From: an uncultured bacterium
Lineage (GTDB): Bacteria; Bacillota; Clostridia; Christensenellales; Borkfalkiaceae
Assembly (NCBI GenBank): GCA_934871445.1
Contig: CAKXBD010000088.1
Coordinates: 1 to 6,153, forward strand
Direction: 5' to 3'
Length of the DNA stretch: 6,153 bases
This document shows positions 1 to 6,153 of the stretch, piece after piece. Position 1 is the first letter of the stretch. Each line of letters opens with the position of its first letter. Under the pieces are notes generated by a model, which was not told the DNA's origin, searched no databases, and saw only the letters and a program-made list of their open reading frames with translations. The position numbers and the translations under genes were made by a program.

Positions 1-302
1 GTGCGGGGCCGCTCACGGTATTTTTCCGTATGACGATTCCCCTGATTGCGCCTACGATGTATTTTATCTTGACGATGACGCTGATCGGCGCGTTCCAGCT
101 CTATGACCAGGTATATGTTCTTACGAGCGGCGGCCCCGCCAATTCGACGTTGACTCCCGTCTATCTGATTTGGCAGAACTCTTTCGGAGACAATGCGGGC
201 CCTCAGGCGGGGTATGCGGCGGCGCAGTCCTTTGTGCTGTTCGTCATCATCATGCTGGTGACCGTTCTCGTCCGTCGCTTCGACCGCGACAACGCGAAAT
301 AA
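1..302 (+). CDS. Sugar ABC transporter permease, MalF/UgpA type (3' end only)
   Basis: This is the last 99 or so codons of an inner-membrane permease that forms half of the pore of a carbohydrate ABC importer. The frame is open from base 3, so the gene starts upstream of the window. The first residues (AGPLTVFFRMTIPLIAPT) are the tail of the EAA loop, the cytoplasmic segment that docks the ATPase. Next come a membrane segment, the motif LTSGGPANST typical of this family (usually L-x-x-GGP), the GYAAAQS stretch, and a last membrane segment ending in the basic tail VRRFDRDNAK. The ATG at base 30 lies inside the EAA loop and is not a real start. The stop codon overlaps the ribosome binding site of the next permease, 13 nt upstream of it. 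The family is clear. The substrate cannot be read from the sequence, and an alpha-manno-oligosaccharide is inferred from the downstream genes. Confidence 0.93.
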   Translation, partial: AGPLTVFFRMTIPLIAPTMYFILTMTLIGAFQLYDQVYVLTSGGPANSTLTPVYLIWQNSFGDNAGPQAGYAAAQSFVLFVIIMLVTVLVRRFDRDNAK

Positions 303-308
303 GGAGGT
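301..308 (+). promoter_or_regulatory. Ribosome binding site of the second permease
   Basis: AAGGAGGT is an almost perfect Shine-Dalgarno sequence. It lies 7 nt before the ATG at 316 and overlaps the possible GTG start at 307. This makes ATG 316 (MENTTVQT) the start rather than GTG 307. Confidence 0.85.
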
Positions 309-315
309 GGAGATT

Positions 316-1245
316 ATGGAAAATACGACGGTACAGACTCCGCTTTCTCCCGAAGCGCGGCGCGAACACCGCAGGCGCGAAATACATCGTATCGCGTATA
401 AGGTGCTGCTCTATTTCGTGCTCCTGCTGTGTGCATTTGTGATGGTGCTGCCTTTTTATTGGTCGCTCATTACTTCCCTCCGTCCGAAGGAGGAAATCCT
501 GAAATTGCCCGTTACCTGGTTTCCCAGCCGTTTTACGGTTGCGCATTACGCCTATGTATTTGAAACGATTCCGTTTTGGAATATGCTGGGAAACAGCCTG
601 ATTACGACGGGCGTCGGACTGTTTACAAATTTATTCTTCGGCTCGCTGGCGGCGTATGCCTTTTCCAAAATCCGCTTTTCGGGACATAAGGTCATCTTCA
701 ATATCTTATTGAGCTCCATGATGATTCCCGGCGTAATCACCCTTATTCCTACCTTTTTCGTATTGCTCCGTTTCCCGCTCGCGGGCGGCAATAATATCGT
801 GGGGCAGGGCGGTATCGGATTTTACGATAATTTGGCGGCGGTCATTCTGCCGGGCGCAGTCGGGGTGTACGGAATTTTCTTCATGCGCCAGTTCTTCGCG
901 TCCCTCGCGGACGATATGGCGGAGAGCGCGCGCATGGACGGCGCGGGAGAATTTACTATCTTTTTTAGAATCTATCTCCCTCTGGTCATTCCCGGACTGC
1001 TCACATTAGGTATTTTTACCTTCCAGAGCGGTTGGAATAACTTCATGTGGCCGAATATCGTATTGCAGAGCCCCGAGAATCAGCTTCTCACCATGGCTTT
1101 CAAATTTTTCAAAACCCCTACGCAGGTCGATTACGGACCCTTGATGGCTGTATCCCTTCTCATGTCCGTTCCGATTCTGCTCTTGTATGTATTCATGCAG
1201 AGATATTTCGTTCAGGGCGTGGCTCTGGGCGGTGTCAAAGATTAA
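316..1245 (+). CDS. Sugar ABC transporter permease, MalG/UgpE type
   Basis: This is a complete 309-residue inner-membrane permease, a normal length for the family, which pairs with the upstream MalF/UgpA-type subunit. After a basic cytoplasmic N-terminus (REHRRREIHR) there are about six hydrophobic segments, near residues 29-51, 95-117, 126-150, 172-194, 222-240 and 276-295. The EAA loop lies at about 202-222, with ESARMDGAGEF followed by FFRIYLPLVIP; the usual EAA is ESA here. A glycine-rich stretch before segment four (GGNNIVGQGGIGFYDN) and FFMRQFF are typical of the UgpE branch. The C-terminus (RYFVQGVALGGVKD) is also canonical. The start is set by the ribosome binding site at 301-308. The ATPase gene is not nearby; many Gram-positive sugar importers share one MsmK-type ATPase encoded elsewhere. 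The substrate is inferred only from the mannosidase genes downstream. Confidence 0.95.
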   Translation: MENTTVQTPLSPEARREHRRREIHRIAYKVLLYFVLLLCAFVMVLPFYWSLITSLRPKEEILKLPVTWFPSRFTVAHYAYVFETIPFWNMLGNSLITTGVGLFTNLFFGSLAAYAFSKIRFSGHKVIFNILLSSMMIPGVITLIPTFFVLLRFPLAGGNNIVGQGGIGFYDNLAAVILPGAVGVYGIFFMRQFFASLADDMAESARMDGAGEFTIFFRIYLPLVIPGLLTLGIFTFQSGWNNFMWPNIVLQSPENQLLTMAFKFFKTPTQVDYGPLMAVSLLMSVPILLLYVFMQRYFVQGVALGGVKD

Positions 1246-1251
1246 TTTTAT

Positions 1252-1256
1252 GGAGG
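1252..1256 (+). promoter_or_regulatory. Ribosome binding site of the surface protein gene
   Basis: GGAGG lies 8 nt before the ATG at 1265. That ATG opens a textbook signal peptide (MKKLLVSALLTL), so the longer reading that begins inside the permease gene can be set aside. Confidence 0.8.
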
Positions 1257-1264
1257 AAACTTCG

Positions 1265-1837
1265 ATGAAAAAGTTACTCGTAAGTGCGCTTCTTACGCTT
1301 ACAATGGCAGCGGGCGCCGCCGGCACAGTGCTGGCTGCATCTGCCGATGACGCCTTTGCCGCAACTTCGGAAGGCTCTGCCGTATTCCCTTCGGGCAGGA
1401 GCGAGACGGAGGTTCTCGCCGCGCTCGACGAAAAAGTAGCTGACCTCAACGCGGATATCAAGGAGGTCGTAGACGCCGATGGCAATCTCGAAGAGGCCTA
1501 TGCCGACGGAGAAATTCTCGCCTATTCCATCGCTTCCGGCAGCGACGGCACAATCACAGCCGCCAATAAACGTTCGGGCTGGAAGGTATGGGAGGGTGCC
1601 GCCGTTATCGACCTCAAATTCATTAACGACGGATATAGCGGCTGGGGCGACAATTATGTTGCATGGCTCAGCTATAACGGCGTAGATGACGAGGCATATA
1701 TCATTACCGGTAAGTTTGCCGACCAGTATCAGAAGGACGGCTCCCAGAAACTCGGCTCCGCCGCGGGCGATATGTTCCGCGTCAGTACCGCGGGGGGGGG
1801 TATATTGCTTACCAGAATTTCACTAACGGCTATATAA
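1265..1837 (+). CDS. LGFP-like repeat surface protein, N-terminal part before a frameshift
   Basis: This is the 5' part of a large secreted protein whose frame breaks at the G9 run at 1792-1800. As written it encodes 190 residues, and the last twelve or so (GILLTRISLTAI) are out-of-frame residues. It starts with a Sec signal peptide: MKK, a hydrophobic core at about residues 4-23, and a likely cut after VLA at residue 24. The mature part holds the first of four diverged repeats. It contains an aromatic beta-rich stretch (YSGWGDNYVAWLSYNG), then AYIITGKFADQYQ, then LGSAAGDMF, the opening of an LGFP-like motif. The second half of that motif (YIAYQNFTNGYIKL) continues in the other frame from 1801. 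With one extra G the gene would run to 3972 and encode 902 residues. If the sequence is right, the short product would be secreted without an anchor. Its exact function is unknown, and adhesion or wall binding is inferred from the architecture. Confidence 0.85.
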   Translation: MKKLLVSALLTLTMAAGAAGTVLAASADDAFAATSEGSAVFPSGRSETEVLAALDEKVADLNADIKEVVDADGNLEEAYADGEILAYSIASGSDGTITAANKRSGWKVWEGAAVIDLKFINDGYSGWGDNYVAWLSYNGVDDEAYIITGKFADQYQKDGSQKLGSAAGDMFRVSTAGGGILLTRISLTAI

Positions 1838-3480
1838 AGCTGGAAAACGATCAGACGAGCGTCGTCAATAAAAAGAACGTCGTCCTCAACGAGGACGGGA
1901 CAGCGGTCGAGGAAGTGGACGCCGACCCTACCTCCACGGGCGTGATCGGCGCCGCCACCTCGGAGACCTTGAAAAAGGCGGGCGTCGATTCCGAAGTATT
2001 TGCGCAGGCGTTTGTCGATGCGTATAACGGCTATAAGGAAAAGGGCTACAATGTCGGCTATCCCTTCTCTCCCGTCATGGACAACGGCCAAAACAGCAGC
2101 GGCGAAAGCCGTTATGGTACGATTTGCACGCAGAATTTCCGTTGGGGCGACAGTAAGTCCGATCCTTGGAACGATAGTGGGCGCAGCCAGTGGGCATTCC
2201 TCGCGTACAATTTCGAGCAGGGCAGAGTATATCTGATTGCGGACGAATTCCACTATACCTTTGAAAAGGCGGAAAATGCGGACGTGAAACAGCTCGGTGA
2301 CCCGATTGCGGACGCTTTCACGGCGACGGACGGCAATCGTTATCAGAATTTTGAAAAGGGCTATATGAAGGCGACCGGTACGACGGCGCAGAACGCGGCG
2401 GCCGAGGTCGTTCTGAATAAGAACGTCGACAGCGACGGCGTCGCTTCCGATATCGACATGACTTCTAAAATCGGCATGCTGGGCAAGACGGTGACGAACG
2501 ACGTCCTTCCCGAAGGCTATACAGCGGAGGAGTTGACGGCGGCTTTCAAGGCGGCGTATGCGGAAAAGGTGGAATACGCGGACGGTGAGGAGCTTGCCAG
2601 CGTGGATCTCGTGGCGTATGAAAACGGATTCCTTTCCCAGAAATATACCGATAATAAAGGAAAGACGCACATGCTCGCGTATGTGGCGGACAGCGACTCT
2701 TTCGTGTATCTCCGTCCCGAAGTCGTATCGAAGTATCAGACGAATACGTCTCTCGGTTCTCCCGTGAGCGAGCGTATTCATGTCGCTGAGGCGGATTCTC
2801 AGGATATTTATGCCTATCCGTTTACAAACGGGTATATTCGCCTCACGGTGAGCGAGCAACAGACCATCGAAGGCGGAGAGGTCGTAACGATTATTCAGGA
2901 ATCGGCGGCAATCACCGTCGGCGCACAGTATGACGCGGAAAACAATTTCTTTGAGACGGTGAGCTATGCCGACAGAATCAACGAATCCCTCGTGAACGCT
3001 TCCGTCGCCAATGCGTACGATTTCCTGAATATTCCCGACAATGCCACGCTTGCGGCCGCGTTCAAGGCGGAGTATGAAAAGGCTTTTGAAATGGGCTTCT
3101 CCGCGGGTGAACCCGCTTCCGAGGGAATTACCTGGTGGACGACGGGCAACTCCGGTATTGTCAAGCTGACTCTGAAAGGCGGTAACGGCAACGCGAGCTT
3201 CTGGGGCGATAATACGCTCATGTCCTATAATCCCATAGACGGAAATGTGTATATCACTACGGGCGATATCGGAAGTGCGTACGCCTCTGGCGGCGCTTCG
3301 GGCAACGGCTGGGCGCTCGGAGAAATGAAAATCAATACAAAGACGGGCGTTATTGTGCAGGAATTCGATATTCACGATACCGTTGTAGAGAGCCGCCCCG
3401 TCTACTTTATCGTGGCAAACGGTTCTACCAGCAAGGTCGAGGGAAGATATGACTTCGAGGCGAATGCCAACGGTGGGGAA
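1397..3480 (+). repeat. Four diverged protein repeats with LGFP-like motifs
   Basis: Four units of roughly 150-190 residues can be aligned by eye. Each has a Tyr/Trp-rich beta region with a strand such as AYIITGKF, VYLIADEF, VYLRPEVV or VYITTGDI. An LG motif follows at 1751 (LGSAAGD), 2293 (LGDPIAD), 2752 (LGSPVSE) and 3316 (LGEMKIN). After that come a Q/F-x-x-G-Y element, namely YQNFTNGYI, YQNFEKGYM, YPFTNGYI and the weak VQEFDI. In units two to four a helix of the form F-x-x-A-F/Y opens the unit. The pattern LG-x-P, then Q-x-F-x-x-G-x-I, matches the LGFP repeat known from actinobacterial cell-envelope proteins. The fourth copy is degenerate. DNA identity between units is low, so this is an old duplication. 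Unit borders are approximate. Confidence 0.7.
1792..1800 (+). repeat. G9 homopolymer at the frameshift point
   Basis: Nine consecutive G follow ACCGC. Before the run the surface-protein frame is codon phase 2, and after it the clearly homologous sequence is in phase 1. G10 restores the frame, and so would G7. In a sister repeat at 2752 the distance from LGS to FTNGYI is 23 residues. G10 gives exactly 23 here and G7 gives 22, so one missing G is the best reading. Runs of this kind are prone to replication slippage, RNA polymerase slippage and sequencing or assembly errors. Confidence 0.9.
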
Positions 3481-3780
3481 TGGGTAGATTACATTTCTCA
3501 GTTCGGCGGAAGTATTTCCTCCAAGGTCGTAAGCGTAGAAGACTCCTATAAAGCGGGTACGGCTATCACCATCGATTTTGCGCAATACGTCGATAATGAG
3601 GACGGATATTTCGTAAGCTATGAGCTCCTTTCCGATACAGGCGAGCTCAGCGACGCAGGCGTGTTTACGGTCACCCCGTCCGCCGCGGGCAAAATTGCCG
3701 TTCGGGTGCAGGCGAGCAGCGCGTTCGATAAACTCGTATTTGAAGTAGAATTAAACGTAACTGCTGAGGGAAGCGAAAAT

Positions 3781-3969
3781 CCGGGAGATTCTTCCTCCGA
3801 TTCGACGACCCCTTCCGACTCGTCGAGCTCGTCCGATTCCGCCGTTCCGAGCGATTCGGGAAGTTCGGATGACGGCGGCTGCGGCAGCGTGGTAGGGTTT
3901 ACTTCGGCGGCGCTCGCGGCTGTGGCAGCCGTTGCGGCGACAATCATCATCAGAAAGAAAAGAGAGGAC
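3781..3969 (+). other. Ser/Asp-rich linker and Cys-Gly-Ser C-terminal anchor signal
   Basis: The protein end is in three parts. A low-complexity Ser/Asp/Pro linker (3781-3873) comes first. GGCGS (3874-3888) follows, then about 20 hydrophobic residues rich in Ala and Val and the basic end RKKRED. No LPXTG motif is present. The layout resembles the class of C-terminal sorting signals that have a Gly/Cys motif, a membrane helix and an Arg/Lys cluster (GlyGly-CTERM-like or Synerg-CTERM-like). It may be a plain membrane anchor or a substrate for a dedicated processing enzyme; the sequence cannot decide. Confidence 0.7.
3962..3967 (+). promoter_or_regulatory. Ribosome binding site inside the end of the surface protein gene
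   Basis: GAGAGG lies 7 nt before TTG 3975 and supports that rare start codon. The in-frame ATG at 4056 has no such site in front of it. The site overlaps the last codons of the surface protein gene, so translation of the two genes may be coupled. Confidence 0.6.
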
Positions 3970-3974
3970 TAACT

Positions 3975-5315
3975 TTGCAGTACACTGAATTTTCTTCGCG
4001 GGGGGCGGATAACGCCCCCGTCAAAGAAATCCCTTATAAAAATTTATGCGGAAAAATGCGCGCCGAAATCAAACGTTATGCAGAGACTCTTGCCGACGCG
4101 AAAGTCCGCGAAATGTTTTTGAATTGTTTCTTTTCCTCCTTGGATACGGCGGCGAAGCGTTTGTCCGACGGCAGCACGTTTATGCTTACGGGAGATATTC
4201 CCGCTATGTGGCTGCGCGATTCCGCCGTGCAGGTAATGGGCTATCTGCCTTATTGTAAGGAGGACGAAGATGTTCGCGCTCTCATTACGGGACTCCTGCG
4301 GCGCCAGTTCTATTATATCGGCTTGGACCCGTACGCAAACGCCTTTAATGAGGAGCCGAACAACCGAGGACATAAGGACGACGTGACCGATTGGGACAGT
4401 CCCTGGGTTTGGGAACGCAAGTTTGAAATAGATTCGCTCTGTTACCCGCTTTGGCTGTTGCAGAAGTATGTCGATTTCACGGACGATTATTCGGTGACGG
4501 ACGACGGTTTCCGCTTTGCATTGAGCAGAATCCTCGACACCTTTGAAACGGAGCAGTACCACACGGAGCGTTCAAACTACGTGCACAGCCGTCCGAAATA
4601 CCCGGAATTTCCCACCCTTCAAAACGGCGGGAAGGGCACGCCCGTGGGCTATACGGGAATGGTCTGGAACGGTTACCGTCCGAGCGACGATGTCTGCGAT
4701 TACGGCTATCTCGTTCCGGCAAATATGTTTGCCGTCGTGGTGCTTCGCTGGCTGGAATCTCACGCCGACCGCGCGGGGATTATCGGTCAGAGGGAGAGGA
4801 TTCGCGCATTGCGCGAGCAAATCGAAGACGGTTTGCAGAGCTTTGCCGTGTATGAACACCCGGAATTCGGAAAAATCTACGTATATGAGACAGACGGGCT
4901 CGGCGGTATGAACCTGATGGACGACGCCAACGTTCCCAGTCTGCTCAGTCTGCCTTACCTCGGCTATTGTGCAAAGGACGACCCGATTTATCTCAATACG
5001 CGCCGGTTTATTTTAAGCCGTGCAAATCCGTATTATTTTGACGGCAAAATCGCCCGCGGCGTGGGCAGTCCGCATACGCCGGATAAATATATTTGGCATA
5101 TCGGAATCGTTATGCAGCTTTTGACCTCCGATGACAGGGCGGAACGCGAGGAATGTTTCCGTACGCTCCTGAATACGGACGCGGGCTGTAAAGTCATGCA
5201 CGAGGGATTCCACTGTGACGACGCCTCCCGCTATACGAGGCCGTGGTTCTGCTGGGCGAATACACTGTTTGCCATGGCGGTTACCGATATGAAAGAAAAA
5301 GGAGAATTGGAATGA
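3975..5315 (+). CDS. GH125 exo-alpha-1,6-mannosidase (metal-independent)
   Basis: This 446-residue enzyme removes terminal alpha-1,6-linked mannose with inversion. Family signatures are DGSTFMLTGDIPAMWLRDS (about residues 65-83), DPYANAFNEEP, WVWERKFEIDSLCYPL, GMVWNGYRPSDD with PANMFAVVVL, MDDANVPSLL, PYLGYC, and VMHEGFHCDD with FCWAN near the end. By comparison with characterised GH125 enzymes of Clostridium perfringens and Streptococcus pneumoniae, recalled from memory, Asp238 of RPSDD is the likely acid and Glu410 of MHEGFH the likely base. There is no signal peptide or membrane segment, so it should act in the cytoplasm on imported manno-oligosaccharides. The start is taken as TTG 3975. 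It has a ribosome binding site and keeps N-terminal helix residues that homologues have, whereas ATG 4056 would lose 27 residues. The gene begins 2 nt after the surface protein stop and overlaps the GH76 gene by 4 nt (ATGA). Length is slightly above the usual 425 or so. Confidence 0.95.
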   Translation: MQYTEFSSRGADNAPVKEIPYKNLCGKMRAEIKRYAETLADAKVREMFLNCFFSSLDTAAKRLSDGSTFMLTGDIPAMWLRDSAVQVMGYLPYCKEDEDVRALITGLLRRQFYYIGLDPYANAFNEEPNNRGHKDDVTDWDSPWVWERKFEIDSLCYPLWLLQKYVDFTDDYSVTDDGFRFALSRILDTFETEQYHTERSNYVHSRPKYPEFPTLQNGGKGTPVGYTGMVWNGYRPSDDVCDYGYLVPANMFAVVVLRWLESHADRAGIIGQRERIRALREQIEDGLQSFAVYEHPEFGKIYVYETDGLGGMNLMDDANVPSLLSLPYLGYCAKDDPIYLNTRRFILSRANPYYFDGKIARGVGSPHTPDKYIWHIGIVMQLLTSDDRAEREECFRTLLNTDAGCKVMHEGFHCDDASRYTRPWFCWANTLFAMAVTDMKEKGELE

Positions 5316-6153
5316 AAAAAATTCTTTCCGTTCTGATGGCTCCGCTGTTTTGCGCCGCATGCTTTGCGGGGTGCAGCTCGGAGCCGGAAGACCCGCTCGC
5401 TTCGCTGAAAAGCGAACAGGCGCGGATTTATGCCGAACGGAGCATTTCCCTCAACGAGGCAGTAAAAGAAAAGTATTGGCAGAATGATGCCCTGTTTATG
5501 TATCACTATTATCCGAATTTCACGACGGATGCGACGGGGGACATGAGCACGGCGTTCGCATGGCCGTACACGGAGAACGTCGCCGCAAGCTGGCGTATCG
5601 CCACGCTTTCCGACGGCGCGAAAGGGCAGGTAAGCGATTATTATAAAGCCCTGCTTGACGGCTTTGAATATTATCGCGCATTCAGGAACGATTATCAGGT
5701 ATATTGCGCTTCGCGCAGTACGGAAATCGGAATGGCGGCGGGAGATACGTATTACGACGATAATGTATGGATCAGCCGCGAGTTTTTGAACGCATACGAA
5801 ATATTCGGAGATGAGGAATACCTCAAATCGTCCGAAGGAGTCGCAAAATTTATTTGGAGCGGCTGGGCGAACGACGAATTGGGCGGTATCTATTGGTGCG
5901 AGCAGAAGAAAAATTCGAGGAATGCCTGTTCCAATGCTCCGGCGGCGCTGCTGTTTGCACGCCTGTACGAAGCGACGGGCAACGAGGAATGGCTGGACCG
6001 CGCCAAACAGGTTTACCAATGGACTTACGATACCTTGCGCGATCCTTCCGATAACGTGTACTGGGACAATATCAGCAACGAAGGAAATATCCAGACATGG
6101 AAATTTACTTATAATACGGGCAGCATGATTGCCGCGGGCGTCAAGCTCTATGA
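5312..6153 (+). CDS. GH76 endo-alpha-1,6-mannanase family lipoprotein (5' part)
   Basis: The frame is open from ATG 5312 to the window end, giving 280 residues and no stop; the family is usually about 350-450 residues or more. The N-terminus MKKILSVLMAPLFCAACFAGC is a lipoprotein signal peptide with FAG-Cys21 as the lipobox. Phe at -3 is slightly unusual. The protein should thus be tethered to the outer face of the membrane. The body is an alpha-helical barrel type. YYDDNVWI at 147-154 carries the adjacent Asp149-Asp150 pair that is the catalytic signature of GH76. GGIYW (191-195) and the stretch NACSNAPAALLFARLYEATG (204-223) are further family hallmarks. Family members cut inside alpha-1,6-mannan backbones, as in yeast mannan or actinobacterial lipomannan cores. 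The ribosome binding site (AAAGGAGA, 5298-5305) lies within the GH125 gene. Family assignment is firm; true substrate and any extra C-terminal domains cannot be seen. Confidence 0.93.
   Translation, partial: MKKILSVLMAPLFCAACFAGCSSEPEDPLASLKSEQARIYAERSISLNEAVKEKYWQNDALFMYHYYPNFTTDATGDMSTAFAWPYTENVAASWRIATLSDGAKGQVSDYYKALLDGFEYYRAFRNDYQVYCASRSTEIGMAAGDTYYDDNVWISREFLNAYEIFGDEEYLKSSEGVAKFIWSGWANDELGGIYWCEQKKNSRNACSNAPAALLFARLYEATGNEEWLDRAKQVYQWTYDTLRDPSDNVYWDNISNEGNIQTWKFTYNTGSMIAAGVKLY

Larger units (their letters stand above)
1801..3972 (+). pseudogene. LGFP-like repeat surface protein, C-terminal part with Ig-like domain and membrane anchor
   Basis: This is the rest of the surface protein, in the frame reached only by a -1 shift at the G9 run. 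It is open from 1801 to the stop at 3970-3972. The first possible start is a GTG at 1915 with no spaced ribosome binding site, so it is unlikely to be translated alone. In restored numbering it holds repeats two to four (about 245-740), each with an amphipathic helix (QAFVDAYNGY, AAFKAAYAEK, AAFKAEYEKA), a VYL or VYI strand and an LG-containing motif. An Ig-like beta domain follows (about 752-836; YKAGTAITIDFAQY, GVFTVTPSAAGKIAVRVQA). Then come a Ser/Asp/Pro-rich linker (about 842-871), Cys-Gly-Ser at 873-875, a hydrophobic segment (about 878-896) and the basic end RKKRED. The protein is therefore probably held on the outer face of the membrane or wall. It sits between the transporter and the mannosidases, which suggests glycan or cell-wall binding, but no catalytic motif or known ligand site was seen. 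It is called a pseudogene only because the frame is broken as written. Confidence 0.8.

Noticed and set aside
30..302. A short separate 90-residue protein starting at ATG 30.
   Set aside because: The ATG lies inside the EAA loop of a permease and the frame stays open to the window edge, so it is the tail of a longer gene.
307..315. GTG 307 as the start of the second permease.
   Set aside because: It overlaps the Shine-Dalgarno sequence itself; ATG 316 has the correct spacing.
1784..1837. A classical programmed -1 frameshift signal.
   Set aside because: No heptamer plus clear stimulatory hairpin or pseudoknot could be recognised by eye after the run. Simple slippage on the G run is not excluded and is listed as a finding.
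1915..1917. GTG 1915 as an independent start for the downstream half of the surface protein.
   Set aside because: GAGGAA is directly next to it with no spacing, the open frame and homology extend upstream to the G run, and there is no signal peptide.
1729..3585. A 618-codon open frame on the minus strand.
   Set aside because: It lies wholly opposite the surface protein gene, has an Arg/Ile/Val-rich composition with no recognisable domain, and has no neighbouring minus-strand genes. It is explained by the codon bias of the real gene.
3781..3879. The TCC/GAT-rich stretch as a DNA tandem repeat.
   Set aside because: No exact repeat unit is present; it is low-complexity coding sequence for a Ser/Asp linker.
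4056..4058. ATG 4056 as the start of the GH125 gene.
   Set aside because: It has no ribosome binding site and would remove N-terminal residues that the family normally has; TTG 3975 fits better.
5231..6019. A 262-codon open frame on the minus strand.
   Set aside because: It is opposite the clear GH125 end and the GH76 gene and shows no family motif of its own.

Overview
The window is one tightly packed plus-strand block of five genes, with both ends cut. It looks like part of an operon for taking up and degrading alpha-1,6-linked mannan. Strong AGGAGG-type ribosome binding sites, ABC sugar permeases, a lipoprotein hydrolase and a membrane-anchored surface protein with a C-terminal Cys-Gly-Ser/hydrophobic/basic tail suggest a Gram-positive gut-type member of the Clostridia. 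A Christensenellales-like lineage is my guess from the tail motif and general style; no rRNA or marker gene is present to prove it.

Layout: (1) 1-302 is the end of a MalF/UgpA-type sugar ABC permease. (2) 316-1245 is its MalG/UgpE-type partner. (3) 1265-3972 is one large secreted surface protein gene, split into two reading frames by a G9 run at 1792-1800. It carries four diverged repeats with LGFP-like motifs, an Ig-like domain, a Ser/Asp-rich linker and a C-terminal anchor. (4) 3975-5315 is a GH125 exo-alpha-1,6-mannosidase with no signal peptide. (5) 5312 to the end is the first 280 residues of a GH76 lipoprotein, the endo-alpha-1,6-mannanase family. Gaps are 13, 19, 2 and -4 nt, so all five genes are probably co-transcribed. 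No promoter, terminator, RNA gene, mobile element or CRISPR array was found, and no stretch over 300 nt lacks a gene.

Proposed joint function (inference): GH76 on the outer face cuts alpha-1,6-mannan, the ABC transporter imports the fragments, and cytoplasmic GH125 trims them to mannose. The substrate-binding protein and ATPase are not in the window. The large surface protein may hold the cell to mannan or to a mannan-bearing cell wall, but its ligand is unknown.

The most interesting point is the frameshift in the surface protein. It lies exactly on a nine-G homopolymer inside an LGFP-like motif, and adding one G restores both the 902-residue frame and the 23-residue spacing of a sister repeat. 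It may be a phase-variable switch, transcriptional slippage, a real mutation or a homopolymer assembly error; the single sequence cannot tell these apart.
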